This document shows, in pieces, positions 50,978 through 61,756 of a stretch of DNA of 64,000 bases. Source of the stretch: Lepidodermella squamata. Lineage: Eukaryota > Gastrotricha. A model generated the notes under the pieces. The model saw nothing but the letters and a program-made list of their open reading frames with translations, made no database searches and was not told the origin of the DNA. The stretch covers positions 1-64,000 of the forward strand of contig JBLDXI010000012.1 of assembly GCA_047495785.1 (NCBI GenBank). Direction: 5' to 3'. The position numbers were made by a program, and so were the translations under genes. The first letter of the stretch is position 1, and every line of letters begins with the position of its first letter.

Positions 50978-51503
50978 CTGCCGGCGATGAATTCGTGAAA
51001 TGAACCGAAAACTGTTTTTTCAGCATTAATACTACTTCTTATATTTTGAAAGGAGTCGATTAAGCGTATTTAATCAATGCGGATTTTCCGAATCCAATAG
51101 GTGTGAAAGCGAACACATCCGGCCAGGACCGATTCTTCCTAATCTCGCTTTGACCGGGAAAAGAGAGCAATTATAACTGAAGCCGCCATCAAAAATAAGG
51201 TTTCTTCAGTTTCTTTTCAAATCTAGAACATCCTTCGTTTATTCCTTATTGGCAACAAAAAGATTGAAAATTCGATGACTTGAAGAGAAAATGAATGTTC
51301 GGCCCGCACTAAAATGGCTGGTTAATAATTGATCGCGATGCTGAATGCTGAAATCAGTCACGAACATGTCCGCGGCGAGTTGCCCACTTCAAATTCAACA
51401 AAAAATGCATCGATTTGCATACTCAATCGTCTCAAGCGTACGTCAGCCGCCTGTTCTATTGAGTGGGCAATTCGCTTTTACTGCCGTTTAGGGAATCGTT
51501 GGC

Positions 51504-51511
51504 GATAAAAG
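51504..51511 (+). promoter_or_regulatory. TATA-like box of the 51577 gene
   Basis: GATAAAAG, 73 nt upstream of the ATG. The earlier in-frame ATG at 51535 would be at or before the transcript start. Confidence 0.55.
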
Positions 51512-51576
51512 CGATGCTGGCCAGCAGCTGAGCTGTGTCAATAATTTTATTTTCAAATTTTGTACCAAATTTGGCG

Positions 51577-51861
51577 ATGGCAACTGATAGACGTTTCGCT
51601 TTCCTAATCATCGGATTAATCCTGATATTAGATTCAATCAATGCTTTGCGATTCAAACCTCAATTCACCAGAAGCGATTCGGCTATTAGATCAGACGGTA
51701 AGCAGGCGGTTGAGTTCAAGCCGCCTGCCTCGACGTCATGGCGAGGTCCTTTGAATTCTCGATTCACGCGCTTGAGGAGACGCTACCTGTCTATGGGCGG
51801 ACCGACCATCGACGAGGAGGAAATCGACGATGACGACGACAGTTCAGACGAACTGAATTAG
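51577..51861 (+). CDS. Small secreted peptide with acidic tail
   Basis: 94 aa from the ATG at 51577. The signal peptide (FAFLIIGLILILDSINA) is followed by LRFKPQFTRSDSA, a basic middle (NSRFTRLRRRYLSMGG) and a strongly acidic end (DEEEIDDDDDSSDELN). The charge-separated layout, with a basic peptide joined to an acidic tail, is typical of precursors in which acid neutralises a basic active part, as in some antimicrobial-peptide and neuropeptide precursors; that is inference only. AATAAA lies near 51940. Confidence 0.75.
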   Translation: MATDRRFAFLIIGLILILDSINALRFKPQFTRSDSAIRSDGKQAVEFKPPASTSWRGPLNSRFTRLRRRYLSMGGPTIDEEEIDDDDDSSDELN

Positions 51862-52563
51862 CGTATTAGATCCCGTAGCCATCATTAAAACTAATTTTTA
51901 ATTAAAAAATGAAGTCACGACTTCGGACGATACTTATGCTAATAAAACACGATCTGACGGTTCGAAAATAGTACCAAAGATTTTCTCGATAAATCATACC
52001 AAAAATAGCCGATAATTTCACTAATGAACCAATGACCTTGAGCAGAGGAAATGCGAAACTTTATCCCCCTTGAAGTTCGAATCGTAATTGAAAATTATTG
52101 AGAGTTATAATAACGGCCCATCTGTCTTCTTTTTTTTGCCAGTTTATTTCCTAAATATTCGGTGGTTTTTTGCATGCAGACAGAATAAATTGTTCATTTC
52201 CTTCAATTTTATTTCCTGCCTTTTTGGGTCATCCTCAATCTATTTCCGGTATAAAATTGATTGATCGACTCAGAACTTTAATTTGGGAATCACGAAAAAT
52301 TATCCAGGTCTTGAAGTCATCCATTAGCTGATGATAATACAGTAATTATGCGCGCATAAAAACCGCCCACAGCAGCACCACACAGGACGGACGAAAACCA
52401 GACGTGAACTTTTCACATTTTTTTATCAAACGTAAAATAATACTCCTGAGAACTTCCGCTCAAATGGAGCTAATAAAGCAGGCATCATAATCGATTTGCG
52501 CGCATCCTCAACCTTTTATGACCACGATATAGTAAAAAATTACATTCATTCCATTTTTTATCA
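51862..52563. other. Intergenic, no gene seen
   Basis: Unique AT-rich sequence. Confidence 0.45.
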
Positions 52564-52570
52564 TATAAAG
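52564..52570 (+). promoter_or_regulatory. TATA box of the 52602 gene
   Basis: TATAAAG only 38 nt before the ATG, so the leader should be about 10 nt. Confidence 0.65.
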
Positions 52571-52601
52571 TAGATTGTAATTTTTTGAGAAATAGAGCAT
52601 A

Positions 52602-52859
52602 ATGAATTCAACCATTATCTCGGTTGTTAGCCTCCTTATTCTTTCAGCGGCTCTTTTGAGCGAGGGCCATAAAACGTACTTGGGCGCATCTCAAGTCATC
52701 AAGACCAAGGATTTCGGCGAGAAAATTCCCCGGCGGAATGACGAGACGAAGGGCTCATGGCAGTGGAACGCGGTGAACGGACCTCAGGAAAGTACGGCGA
52801 AGGTTGTGGCAAGTGGCAAGCTGTTCCCTGGCAACAAAAACCGAAGGTTCAATAATTAA
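52602..52859 (+). CDS. Small secreted peptide
   Basis: 85 aa. The signal peptide (SVVSLLILSAALLSEG) is followed by HKTYLGASQVIKTKDFGEK, then RRNDETKGSWQWNAVNGP and a Gly/Lys/Asn-rich tail (GKLFPGNKNRRFNN). The SWQWNAVN stretch is loosely like W-x-V-N of the 47-48 kb peptides; relatedness is unproven. There are no cysteines. The promoter lies unusually close to the ATG. Confidence 0.75.
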   Translation: MNSTIISVVSLLILSAALLSEGHKTYLGASQVIKTKDFGEKIPRRNDETKGSWQWNAVNGPQESTAKVVASGKLFPGNKNRRFNN

Positions 52860-53013
52860 AAAAAATCCACGCCAAATCATCTCGAACGAATATTTTTATT
52901 AAAAGACTCGACTTATCTATATAATACTACTTGATTATTATAAACCATTCGCTGTAGAGTATGATCTCAGTAGTGATAATAAAGTCTGACTTTATGACTG
53001 TGGTCATGTCGGC

Positions 53014-53265
53014 TCATTTTCGAAGCCGGAGAAGGCGAACAACCGGGTCGCGGTGGCGCCGGGCTTGGTTTATCAACTTGGCGATGTTTGGCTTATTCTT
53101 GTGGTAGACAGGGTTGAAGCCTTCCGAAGCGGCGCCGCCATTGTTTGAGGATTCCTCCACATTCGTATCAGCGCTTCGTTTCGCAGCATCAAAGGCGTAA
53201 AGGTCGTAGGCCAACGCTGCTTGGAGTAAGCAGGCGATAAGCAAAATAATGCTCAACTTGTTCAT
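53014..53265 (-). CDS. Small secreted peptide precursor with dibasic sites
   Basis: 83 aa. The signal peptide (LSIILLIACLLQAALA) is followed by YDLYAFDAAKRSADTN, in which the Lys-Arg pair would release a short N-terminal peptide (YDLYAFDAA). An acidic Gly/Asn linker and a basic end (KLINQARRHRDPVVRLLRLRK) follow. TATAAAG lies at 53317-53311, 46 nt upstream. This is the member most like a classical neuropeptide precursor, but no known peptide is recognised. Confidence 0.75.
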   Translation of the reverse strand: MNKLSIILLIACLLQAALAYDLYAFDAAKRSADTNVEESSNNGGAASEGFNPVYHKNKPNIAKLINQARRHRDPVVRLLRLRK

Positions 53266-53310
53266 TTTTTGTGTTTAAAGTGTTTTATCGAAAAGCGCGA
53301 TTTTCGATTG

Positions 53311-53317
53311 CTTTATA
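53311..53317 (-). promoter_or_regulatory. TATA box of the 53014-53265 gene
   Basis: TATAAAG on the minus strand, 46 nt upstream of the ATG. Confidence 0.65.
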
Positions 53318-55009
53318 AGAGCGATGTTTTGTGGTTCCTAAAATACCGCTGATTCAGGGTAAACGGCGCGGCGCATTAAATTGGTGATCGGCGATGCAAA
53401 ACAAGAAATCTCAGGCGTGACTCCTGATTGAATTTGTTCAATGCTGCTTTTAGTGTGCGGGCTTTTGCGCTGACATATTGGCGCTGTCGCCCATTTGCTG
53501 GCGACTAAGTATACAATAAAGCAGCTTAATGAAGAGCGCCATGGGAGAGTAGGGCGCAATTTCGCCGCGCCCACGCCGATTTTACGGATGTTGGTAATTG
53601 ATCAATGACGATTGATGAACACGTGCCGCAGCGTGATTTCCGGGTTTCAATGACCTTTACTTGAAAGAAAGGGAGAGGCATGACTTGAATTAAATGGCAA
53701 AGGTTCCGCAGTACCTTCGACGGGCACCAACCAATTACCCATTTGCAGCAGGACATCATGGGTATAGAGCGTGAAAACTGTCAACCACATTGACCAGTTG
53801 AGTGGGTCTTGGGACCTACGAACAACCTGATAACTGATGACTAAACTATTGCGCTATAGAATATTCACAGAGGAATAAACTTCACAGCTCCAGTTTTGTG
53901 AAATCACATATACACAAATTATTGATGAGTCTCGAGTCGATTTAAGCTTCGATTCAAGAACTCACCGTCTCTCTTTTAGTCGTTTACAACTTATATAAGC
54001 GTCATCATAATAACCGGCAGCAAACGATTGCCAGTCGAGAGTGGATAGATTAGAAACCCTAATTTCTTGACTCGAAGTTAGAGTTAATTTTCCAGATTTG
54101 ACTATTTTTGACGCAGAATAAAAGCGAAATCCGGTGAAATTTTTCTGGATATCTCGATTGATATTCACTTGCGGGCATTTATCACGGCCATAGGCAACTC
54201 TTAAATCTCTCTTAATTAAATTTAATTAATGCTCTATGGCACTAAATTTAAGAGCTCTAATAAATTTAAATTCTATGGCACTATCTATCTATGGCACTAA
54301 ATTGCCATAGGCCGCGCTTCGGGTCTTCTTTTAGATGCCCAACAGGTGGAATACCCATCGAGATATCCTCCTTACAATCCCTTTCGGAGTTGCGTAATAC
54401 TTTATTGTTCTTTTGAGTTCTACATTCCGTAAGCTCAATAAAATGAACACTAAAACTCTCAAGTTCAGCTTCTATTTACCATGATATTGAACCGAGAAAA
54501 AGTTCTAAAAAAATCGCTTTACTTGAAGCCTATTTATAATCGGATGGATAGCTCTGACCAAGCTCGATCAAGCATCAAGCCGATGCTTAAGAAAACCTTC
54601 AGCAGTCACTTCAGACTGCAGATCCTCAACGAAGCAGTTGAGCTCGGGTTGTCAAGCATTATTCCCGATATTCAAATTCTACATCTTATCCAATACACAG
54701 CGTTCCAGCTTAAACATTACCAAGATGCGTTCGAAGTCTGCTGGCACTTTGTTAATGATTTGGAGTTGAGCAAAGATCTCGAATGAGAGCGAGACGAGAT
54801 CTCGAAGCTCAGTACAAACCTACTATTGACAACTGCAGGGTGAATTCCCAAGTGTATAATTGTTATCAATTATTGTCAAAATTATTAAGACGATGCCCAG
54901 AAGCTGTTTTAATTGCGAAGGTTTTAAACTACATATATGTCGTGAGCAACATATCTGGGGTAACTAGTTTTGCTAAGGTGTTCGATCCTCCTTGTCTTTC
55001 AGCAACACA
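53318..55009. other. Intergenic; one unsupported helical frame
   Basis: Short direct repeats of CTATGGCACTAAATT occur at 54230-54310. A plus frame at 54481-54786 (101 codons, helical, no signal peptide or family) is followed by another in ATGA overlap at 54783. Without a homologue or promoter I do not call either a gene. Confidence 0.4.
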
Positions 55010-56152
55010 TCAGCATTGAGCATTAAATTCTTCATTAAGTAGCTTTACAACTTCTGCATGACCACCTTCAGCGGCGTAGTGCAATGGAGTCTTGCCGGTA
55101 ACATCCTTTTCATCTGGTTTGGCTCCAAAATCTCGAATCAGCAGATTTACAACCTCTGCATGACCAACTTCAGCTGCGTAGTGCAATGGAGTCTTGCCGG
55201 TATCATCTTTTTCGTCTTGTTTGGCTCCGAAATCTCGAACTAGCAGGTTTACGACGTCTACAAGGTCTAGGTGATCATGCCTAATTTGTCCTATAACTGC
55301 CAAGTGCAATGGAGTCATGCCGCGGTTATTTTTGTCATCAACTTTGGCTGCAAAATCTCGAATCAGCATATTCATAACTTCTACATGCCCGCGCCCAGCT
55401 GCGGAAAGAAATGGAGTATATCATCCCTGTCGTCAACGTTTGCTTCAAAATCTCGAATCAAAACAGGTTCACAACTTCTGCATGACCACCCGAGCTGCGT
55501 AGTGTAATGGAGTCTTGCTGCTACTATCCTTGTCGTCGGCTTTTGATCCAAAATCTCGAATCAGCAGGTTAACAATTTCCGAATGACCGCCTTCAGCTGC
55601 GCTGTGCAATGGCGTCATGCCGAAATTATTCCTGTCGTTAGGTTTGGCAGCAAAATCTCGAATCAGCAGATTTACAACTGCTGCATTACCACCTTCAGCT
55701 GCGTAGTGCAGTGGAGTCTTGCCGTAGCCACCCCTGGCGTCAGCTTTTGCGCCTAAATCTCGAATCAGCAGGTTGACAACTTCTGCATGACCCCCGCGAG
55801 CTGCCAAGTGCAATGGCCAAGTGCCAAGTGCAATGCCAAGTTCATGAAGAAACCATCCATATCATCTGCCTTTGCTTGACATCAACTTGGTGTGCTATTT
55901 TTGAGCAAAAAATCATTGAAAATTAAGAAGTAATAAAGGCATTACATCTCGTAAGCTCGTTTTGATGACCTTTTCCACTTGTCCATATTTGTTGTATCGT
56001 TGGTCTAATCTAAGTCTGGTCAAATTGATCTCTTTGACGACGTACAGCTGACGAGTGTATCGCTTTCGAACAAGAAGCGCTTCCCCGTATTCACCAGCTC
56101 GTCCCAGACTTTCCACTATGCTGAATTGTTTGGATGAAGAAAACGCTGCCAT
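55010..56152 (-). pseudogene. Decayed NEK-like kinase/ankyrin-repeat gene
   Basis: Reading minus from the ATG at 56152, the start resembles the N-lobe of a NEK-type kinase: FSIVESLGRAGEYGEALLV as glycine loop and QLYVVKEINLTRL with the expected VKE lysine. The frame ends after about 79 residues, before any catalytic loop. Ankyrin repeats follow (units of about 33-36 residues such as NLLIRDFGAKPDEKD then KTPLHYAAE) in two open blocks, 55469..55813 and 55010..55375. Between them, at about 55380-55500, extra or missing bases shift the frame at least twice and an in-frame stop appears. The kinase core is missing and the ankyrin part is broken, so this is a truncated pseudogene or degraded gene copy. 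The repeats are very alike, indicating young or homogenised sequence. Confidence 0.75.
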
Positions 56153-56161
56153 TTTTAGCAC

Positions 56162-57783
56162 ACCTCAGCCAGAAAAAAATAGGGCAAAATAACCACGCAG
56201 ATCTTGGAATAACAAAAATAATTTTCTCGACTTTATTATTTGCAGCAAGACAAGAACAGATAAATTCGGCATGTTATCTCGACTGATAAGATTATGTTAT
56301 CACACAAGCCTAGTCCCAAAATGACGCGGGGCATAGCCGAGTCCCTTGACTCATATTTGAGCGGCTTTTTGGGACCGTCTTTTAGGGACCGCGACAGCAG
56401 CTTCAAAAAAGTTAGGGACTTGCTCAGGAAAGTAGATTCTTCATACCAAGTGCAACCTTTTTATAGTTGGAGCGATCTCGGATGATTTTTTGGAAATTTC
56501 GCAAATCTCCGACAATGGTATTTGCATTGATTTTTGACACTGACCCTGTGCTGGATTTTTTCTAACTACGCTATTTGTCTGCTCACACTTGCTTTACACA
56601 ACGGTTGCTCAGGATTGAATTCTCAGTTATTTGCGCATTGCTTTTTCTGAGCGGAATTGTACAAAATTTCCAGAAAATCACATACATTTTGCTAGGACTT
56701 GTTAAATTCATCTCAATTTAAAGGTTTTCCAATTTTCTTACTTTTTCTCCATCATTATAAAGTTAAACGATTCATACCAACTCTCGTTGTTCAAAGAGCA
56801 TGCGGACAGCGGATTTTTGCACTTCCGAATTGAACTTGACTTCAAAAATTAAGACAAACACACGCGTATTGAGGCTGTGAAAAGGAAGACGGAATGGTTC
56901 ACTCAATGACGAGGGCCGGTCTACCGGTATACGGGGTGAAAGGCGGAAATTGAGTGAATAAGCTATAGTGTCGGCTTTCGGAGCAAATAAATTGATGGAA
57001 ATAATTGCTAGAAAGTTCTGGATATCATGTGTATAAATACTTCTTGTCAGAGCTACGTGGCCAGGTCAAAAAATCCCTCAACTTAGCTGAAAATGCTAAA
57101 ATACCGTGCATAAATAGGTATCGCATTTTCCTTCGCTTTTAAACTTTGTTTAACGAAGTCAAAGTTATGTTTAACGACTAGATCGAAAGCCACAATTCTA
57201 TTTGCCAAAAAGCTATGATTTATCCAGGCGGCAGAGCTTCAAGGCCGATTCTCGCTAATCCCGGCGCAGGTTCAAAGAGCATGTTGCGTAATGCCTTTAA
57301 ATCTGTTTTTTAAGCAAATTAATGATTTTGCAAGCGACTAGACTCGGACTACTTGATTCCTTTTCAGCCCACACAACGAACTGGATTATAGCGGACATGT
57401 GAGGTAATACCAGTAGGTAATGAGCCGACTGAATAAAACCCGATTTATCATTTGCTTCCCTTCAGATAGACACATAGTAGTACGCCGTCGCGTGGGTTAG
57501 GTGCGAAAAAATGCGTCTACTAGAAAACCTACCCAAGCAGAATCTGACCCATTGAAATGTCATTATGTAGAATTATTATTTAAGGCCCGGTTGCTGCCTG
57601 CAGTCCTAAATTTTCGAGTGGAAACAATCATCAAGCATATTTCCGCTATCATTGATCTCTATACCAACAGTTATTACCCAATTGATCCAGCCTATTCATT
57701 TTCGTGTCATGTTTTCTATATCAGGCTAAATATTTTTTTCTAATTTATTTAGTAATAAAAATAACTTTAATACATTTCCTGAA
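56162..57783. other. Intergenic, no supported gene
   Basis: A 63-codon plus frame at 56294 and an 80-codon frame at 57501 have no signal peptide, promoter or family. Nothing else is seen. Confidence 0.4.
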
Positions 57784-58161
57784 ATGGCTGGCTTTCTAGC
57801 TACAGCTATGGTTGCCATTTCGATGCTAATAGCAACTTCGAATTGTTACGAATGGCGACTGGACGATGAAGCTGATGACGCCTTCAACGGAAGCCCATTT
57901 CACTCTGCTATACCAGCTGAACCGTCCGATACAGCCAGCATCAGCGATAATGCACCGGCTAATCCAGATTTTCTGCAATCAAAAGACATCCACACGTCGA
58001 TCAACGACTTCGGGATGGATGATTTGCTGAACCGCAACAGCATCATTCCATCTTTCATATCGTCGCACAACGCTGGTCTTCCTCCGCGCGCAATTCCGAG
58101 CACAAACAGGCTCGCACAAATGATTATGATGGGTCATCCACGAATGCGCTATTCCAAATAA
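57784..58161 (+). CDS. Secreted peptide, GHP-terminal pair
   Basis: 125 aa. The signal peptide (TAMVAISMLIATSNC) is followed by YEWRLDDEADDAFNGS, an aromatic/acidic start loosely like the cluster motif. The middle is Ser/Asp/Asn-rich (SISDNAPANPDF, INDFGMDDLLN). It ends STNRLAQMIMMGHPRMRYSK, which pairs with YNRKFAQRLLGHPGLRL at the end of the 59038-59454 product. AATAAA lies near 58182. No TATA box is obvious within 100 nt, so the 5' end is less certain. It is probably a diverged member of the secreted cluster. Confidence 0.77.
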   Translation: MAGFLATAMVAISMLIATSNCYEWRLDDEADDAFNGSPFHSAIPAEPSDTASISDNAPANPDFLQSKDIHTSINDFGMDDLLNRNSIIPSFISSHNAGLPPRAIPSTNRLAQMIMMGHPRMRYSK

Positions 58162-59037
58162 AATGATGACAGGACGCAGAATAAAAGGAGGTCACGCGCC
58201 TACTCTTTCACGAATGAACACGGCCCGCCCACCTTAAAATTTATTGAATTAATCAATTACTTTCCTCACCAATTTTTTCAATTTTTCTATTATTTAATAA
58301 AAATGTTTGTAGTACTCACGTATTGTGGTCATCCTGGTTGTTTCATGATTGGGACTACGAAAGAAGCATATTAAATTTCTCGATCAAATTAATGCTGATC
58401 ACTTAATTATGGGCAATAAAATCGTTAGCTAAGAGCGTTCTCAAATTGTTGGAATGTCCTTGCGGGCGTAATTTTGTATGTTCGCAATGTTGTCTTTAAT
58501 GTACCGACTAGCCGTGGCCAGTGTCTGTTTTTTTAAATAACCTCAATAAATGATGCAGATTTGTTGATAATATGGGCAGATTCTATAAAATCAAGGGTAG
58601 CAAAAGTGTTAAAATTTGATTTAAAACTGACACCCGCTTATCAATGCCGATTATTTGTGGCGTTGTCATAGGAAATTTTTAGAATGAATTTGTGATATTA
58701 TGGCAGGTGTTATGCTCAGCCATCACGCCTCTCAGCGTCACGCAGCAAAAAGTATACAAATTTTATAGTCATTCAACTTTGCGCGCTAGGACGAGATGCT
58801 TAAATAGGATCGAAAGAAGTCGCCGCTAATCAGTCCTAACCTTTTAATATGGGATAGCTGAGTCATGCTAGACCCAGAACATCCGTATAACTACCACCTG
58901 TTTTTATCTCATGGCATAGTTTATATGAATTTGATTTGCGGTATTTCCAACTTAACTACTATAGCTCCTCGCAATAATTGACTGATTTTTTTTATATCTT
59001 AGACCAGATTTCATCCTTAATTTCTAAATTACGAATC
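58162..59037. other. Intergenic, no gene seen
   Basis: Unique sequence between two related secreted-peptide genes. Confidence 0.45.
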
Positions 59038-59454
59038 ATGGGAAAGGCTCCAAGTTTTTCCGCGGTCATTTTCCTAACGATTCGCTTGATGCCGATTTGG
59101 TGCTACAGTGTCAATCCTTACGATCAGCCGCTTCACGACGAGTCGCTATTCACCGATTTCACATCACTGTGGCCGATTTCACCTCGCAGGTACGATCTGC
59201 AGAGCGTGGTGATCACGCCTCCTAGCAACGAGGGCGAGGATGAGAACAACTTTATTGACCACAGCGACAGGCATGCGCACGTGCTGGAGCTGAGTCCGAC
59301 ATTCCACAACAATCCTATGTTCATCAACAACGGCGAGGAGTACTTGAGCCAACACAACGCCTTCAGCCACTCTGGGATATTTCAGCAGCTTGCTAATGGC
59401 TACAACAGAAAGTTCGCTCAACGCCTGCTTGGCCACCCTGGATTACGGCTGTGA
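59038..59454 (+). CDS. Secreted peptide, GHP-terminal pair
   Basis: 138 aa from the ATG at 59038; the frame opens 20 codons earlier but with a poorer signal peptide. The signal region (FSAVIFLTIRLMPIWCYS) is followed by VNPYDQPLHDESLFTDF, an acidic and His-rich middle (DHSDRHAHVLELSP), and the end QQLANGYNRKFAQRLLGHPGLRL, shared in outline with the 57784-58161 product. AATAAA lies near 59610. The conserved C-terminus with an RKFAQ.LLGHP core is the best candidate for the functional peptide. Confidence 0.77.
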   Translation: MGKAPSFSAVIFLTIRLMPIWCYSVNPYDQPLHDESLFTDFTSLWPISPRRYDLQSVVITPPSNEGEDENNFIDHSDRHAHVLELSPTFHNNPMFINNGEEYLSQHNAFSHSGIFQQLANGYNRKFAQRLLGHPGLRL

Positions 59455-59855
59455 ATTAGGACTCATCCTGCGGATGATTTTAGAGTCTAATATTTTTTTG
59501 TGATTTTTTTTTCATTTACCCATGATGTATATTTCTTAGTTCAGAATTCGCTGAATATAATATGGAGCCCGGTAATTTTTGGATATTGAATATCCTTGAT
59601 TTTTGCTTTGAATAAACGGATTTTTTTGACTAACCGGAAGTCCGATTTTTTCGGATAACATTTGCTATATTTATTATTCCTTTCATCCTATCCCATCGTT
59701 GCGGAAATTAGGTCCACGATTGGGATAGATTATAATCAAATTATGAGCTTGACTGCTGGAATTCGATTGCAACTGAAACATTGTTAGCGCTGATTTAATT
59801 AATGCCCGAATATTCTAAAAATTTGGCGCCTTGCTTTTATCAGATTTGGGCGGGC

Positions 59856-59950
59856 TGACAGGTGACAAGTAAAATGTCTGATTTTTGTCTTGTTGATCCC
59901 GTAATAATAACGCGCCGGCCTCATTATTTAATTATCTCACCTGTCACCCC
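59856..59950. repeat. Short hairpin repeat related to 39507-39584
   Basis: GACAGGTGACAAGTAAAA on the left and CTCACCTGTCACC on the right form inverted ends about 95 bp apart. The left end matches 25874-25891 (GGTGACAAGTAAAAAG). Confidence 0.6.
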
Positions 59951-61405
59951 AAGTCCCTAAAAGGTTTATCTCTGCATTTTTGGCTACAACCTCTGAAATG
60001 TACGCGCAAGGCAGTTGAGGTGTTCATGAGCCGCAGGGAATAGGAATTCGTCAAACTTTTAGTACCTCTTGTCCATCTGAATGTCTCCTTAACCTGGATG
60101 TTACACTTTTCTTGACAGGAAAAGTTTCCCTTCTTTCAATTTCTAGAACGGAATTTCCGCAATATCGAGGTAGATGTCGCGTTATTTTGTTCGGAAACAT
60201 GATAATTCCTCATTTTTATGACGGAATTAACGGAATGGAACGGATGAGGTATAGGCATCTGAAGTAGCCAATCATATTTTATTTATCAGGATCTTGGCAA
60301 TTTCTTCCGCTTCATTGATCTATTCTTCAAAGATGATAATCCACCAAGTTCCCCTCGAAATCCTCCCAGAAAGGTTTTAATGAAGTTTAACGCTTTCATG
60401 AAAATTTTCCAACGTTTCGGTTGTAAAATGAAAAAAGAAGCGTTTAACTTCTTAACAAGCTTTATTGGAAAAACTGGCCAGCATTCATTGAAAAAATAAG
60501 AAAGAAATGAAAGTTCAAAGCTTTATTAGGGCTCAACTTCCCGAACAAAAATGATTTGGATATAAATGCCCCAAAAATATGTCACAAACCGTGGAAATTT
60601 TCGAATTTTTTCACTAATATGTTGAGATTTTGTGAACTGTTTTTTTATTCATTATTCTGACATTTTTGGGACATTTTTAGCCAATTCCATCAAAATCACT
60701 CGGTGAAATTTTCGTTCCGCATTACAGATAAAGAAATAAATTTCTGAATACTCCTATGAGCTGTTTATAGGCAGAAACTGCTCGACCGTAATTTTGATTT
60801 TGATTCGCTAAAAATCGTCCGGCTCTGTTTTTTTCTCATTTAGGCAGAGCTTCACACCTTACAGCCCCGTTCCGCGAAAGTACGACATTGATTGTCTTAA
60901 CTTGCGTTCATGATTAAATGGTTCAGTGCACATTGAAGCGGCTTTCCCTGGCTCGCACCTGTTCAGACGATTCGGCGGATATTTTTGGACTCTGAAGATT
61001 AAAGTATCGTAATCATATTTTCGGACGCTCCATTTTATTCATTCTCATGAAAAGACGAACAGGAATGTAAAAAACAGACGTTTCAAGAGACGAGTTCTGC
61101 GAAATCAAATGCGGTGATATACTTCTTTGAAATAATTGGTTAAGCGTGAGCCATGACGCGGTTTTGGGGTTTTCATATCTCATTCTTTGATTTAATTTCA
61201 AAACAGACGACAAGCATGGATGGGCTATGTTATATTATAGACATGCTTCAACACGTTTTTTACCGAAAGTGATCAAAAAACGTCAAAAATGAACGCTTCG
61301 CATCTTTCCTCGGCGGGTAGCTAAAAATGTCAGGGAAAACAACAGTCATCAGTCATCATCGTCAGATTCGCCGGGGCCTTATTCATTCATCCGTCGCTTA
61401 GAAAC
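59951..61405. other. Intergenic, no supported gene
   Basis: No frame or motif of note, except a possible 3' exon of the next gene near 61263-61325. Confidence 0.4.
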
Positions 61406-61756
61406 TTACACGAGGTATGCAGCCCGGGCCTGACCCAGCGTTTGCAGCGCCTTTAAATTGCGCCGCAAATTCTCCTTGATCCGTTCGACATTAGCGTCGA
61501 TTGTGCCGCGATGTACCTTCGAAACCGAAGCCCAGTTCGAGCGTTTCCTCTCCTCTGGGGCTAATGGTTGGTCATCGTTATCATCAACAACCGCGGCTAC
61601 GTCCGGCCTAGAGTCCGCTTCGCCGAAGAAATAGTCGCCAAATGCGTGATTTTCAATATTTTGATCGGCATTGCTCGAGACCTCATCGCTCCATACACCG
61701 ACCAGCAGGCACAGCAAGCATAAGGCCAGGGCAAAGCTTTTAGCACCCGAAATCAT
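61406..61756 (-). CDS. Secreted peptide, distant cluster member, possibly spliced 3' end
   Basis: 116 aa as an open frame from the ATG at 61756. The signal peptide (FALALCLLCLLVGVWS) is followed by an acidic chain (DEVSSNADQNIENHAF), then DDNDDQPLAPEERKRSNW and a basic helix (TIDANVERIKENLRRNLKAL). This acidic-then-basic layout resembles the 46124 and 27113 products. The last codons include a strong donor (CTCGT|GTAAGT near 61405), and an in-frame acceptor TTTTTAG near 61324 would replace the last residues by about 20 others, ending at a TAA near 61262. Either form is possible. A TATA-like TTATATTTT lies about 45 nt upstream. Confidence 0.72.
   Translation of the reverse strand: MISGAKSFALALCLLCLLVGVWSDEVSSNADQNIENHAFGDYFFGEADSRPDVAAVVDDNDDQPLAPEERKRSNWASVSKVHRGTIDANVERIKENLRRNLKALQTLGQARAAYLV

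Noticed and set aside
54481-55019. Two helical plus frames in ATGA overlap
   Set aside because: The overlap suggested linked genes, but no family, promoter or polyadenylation signal supports them, and they abut a pseudogene.
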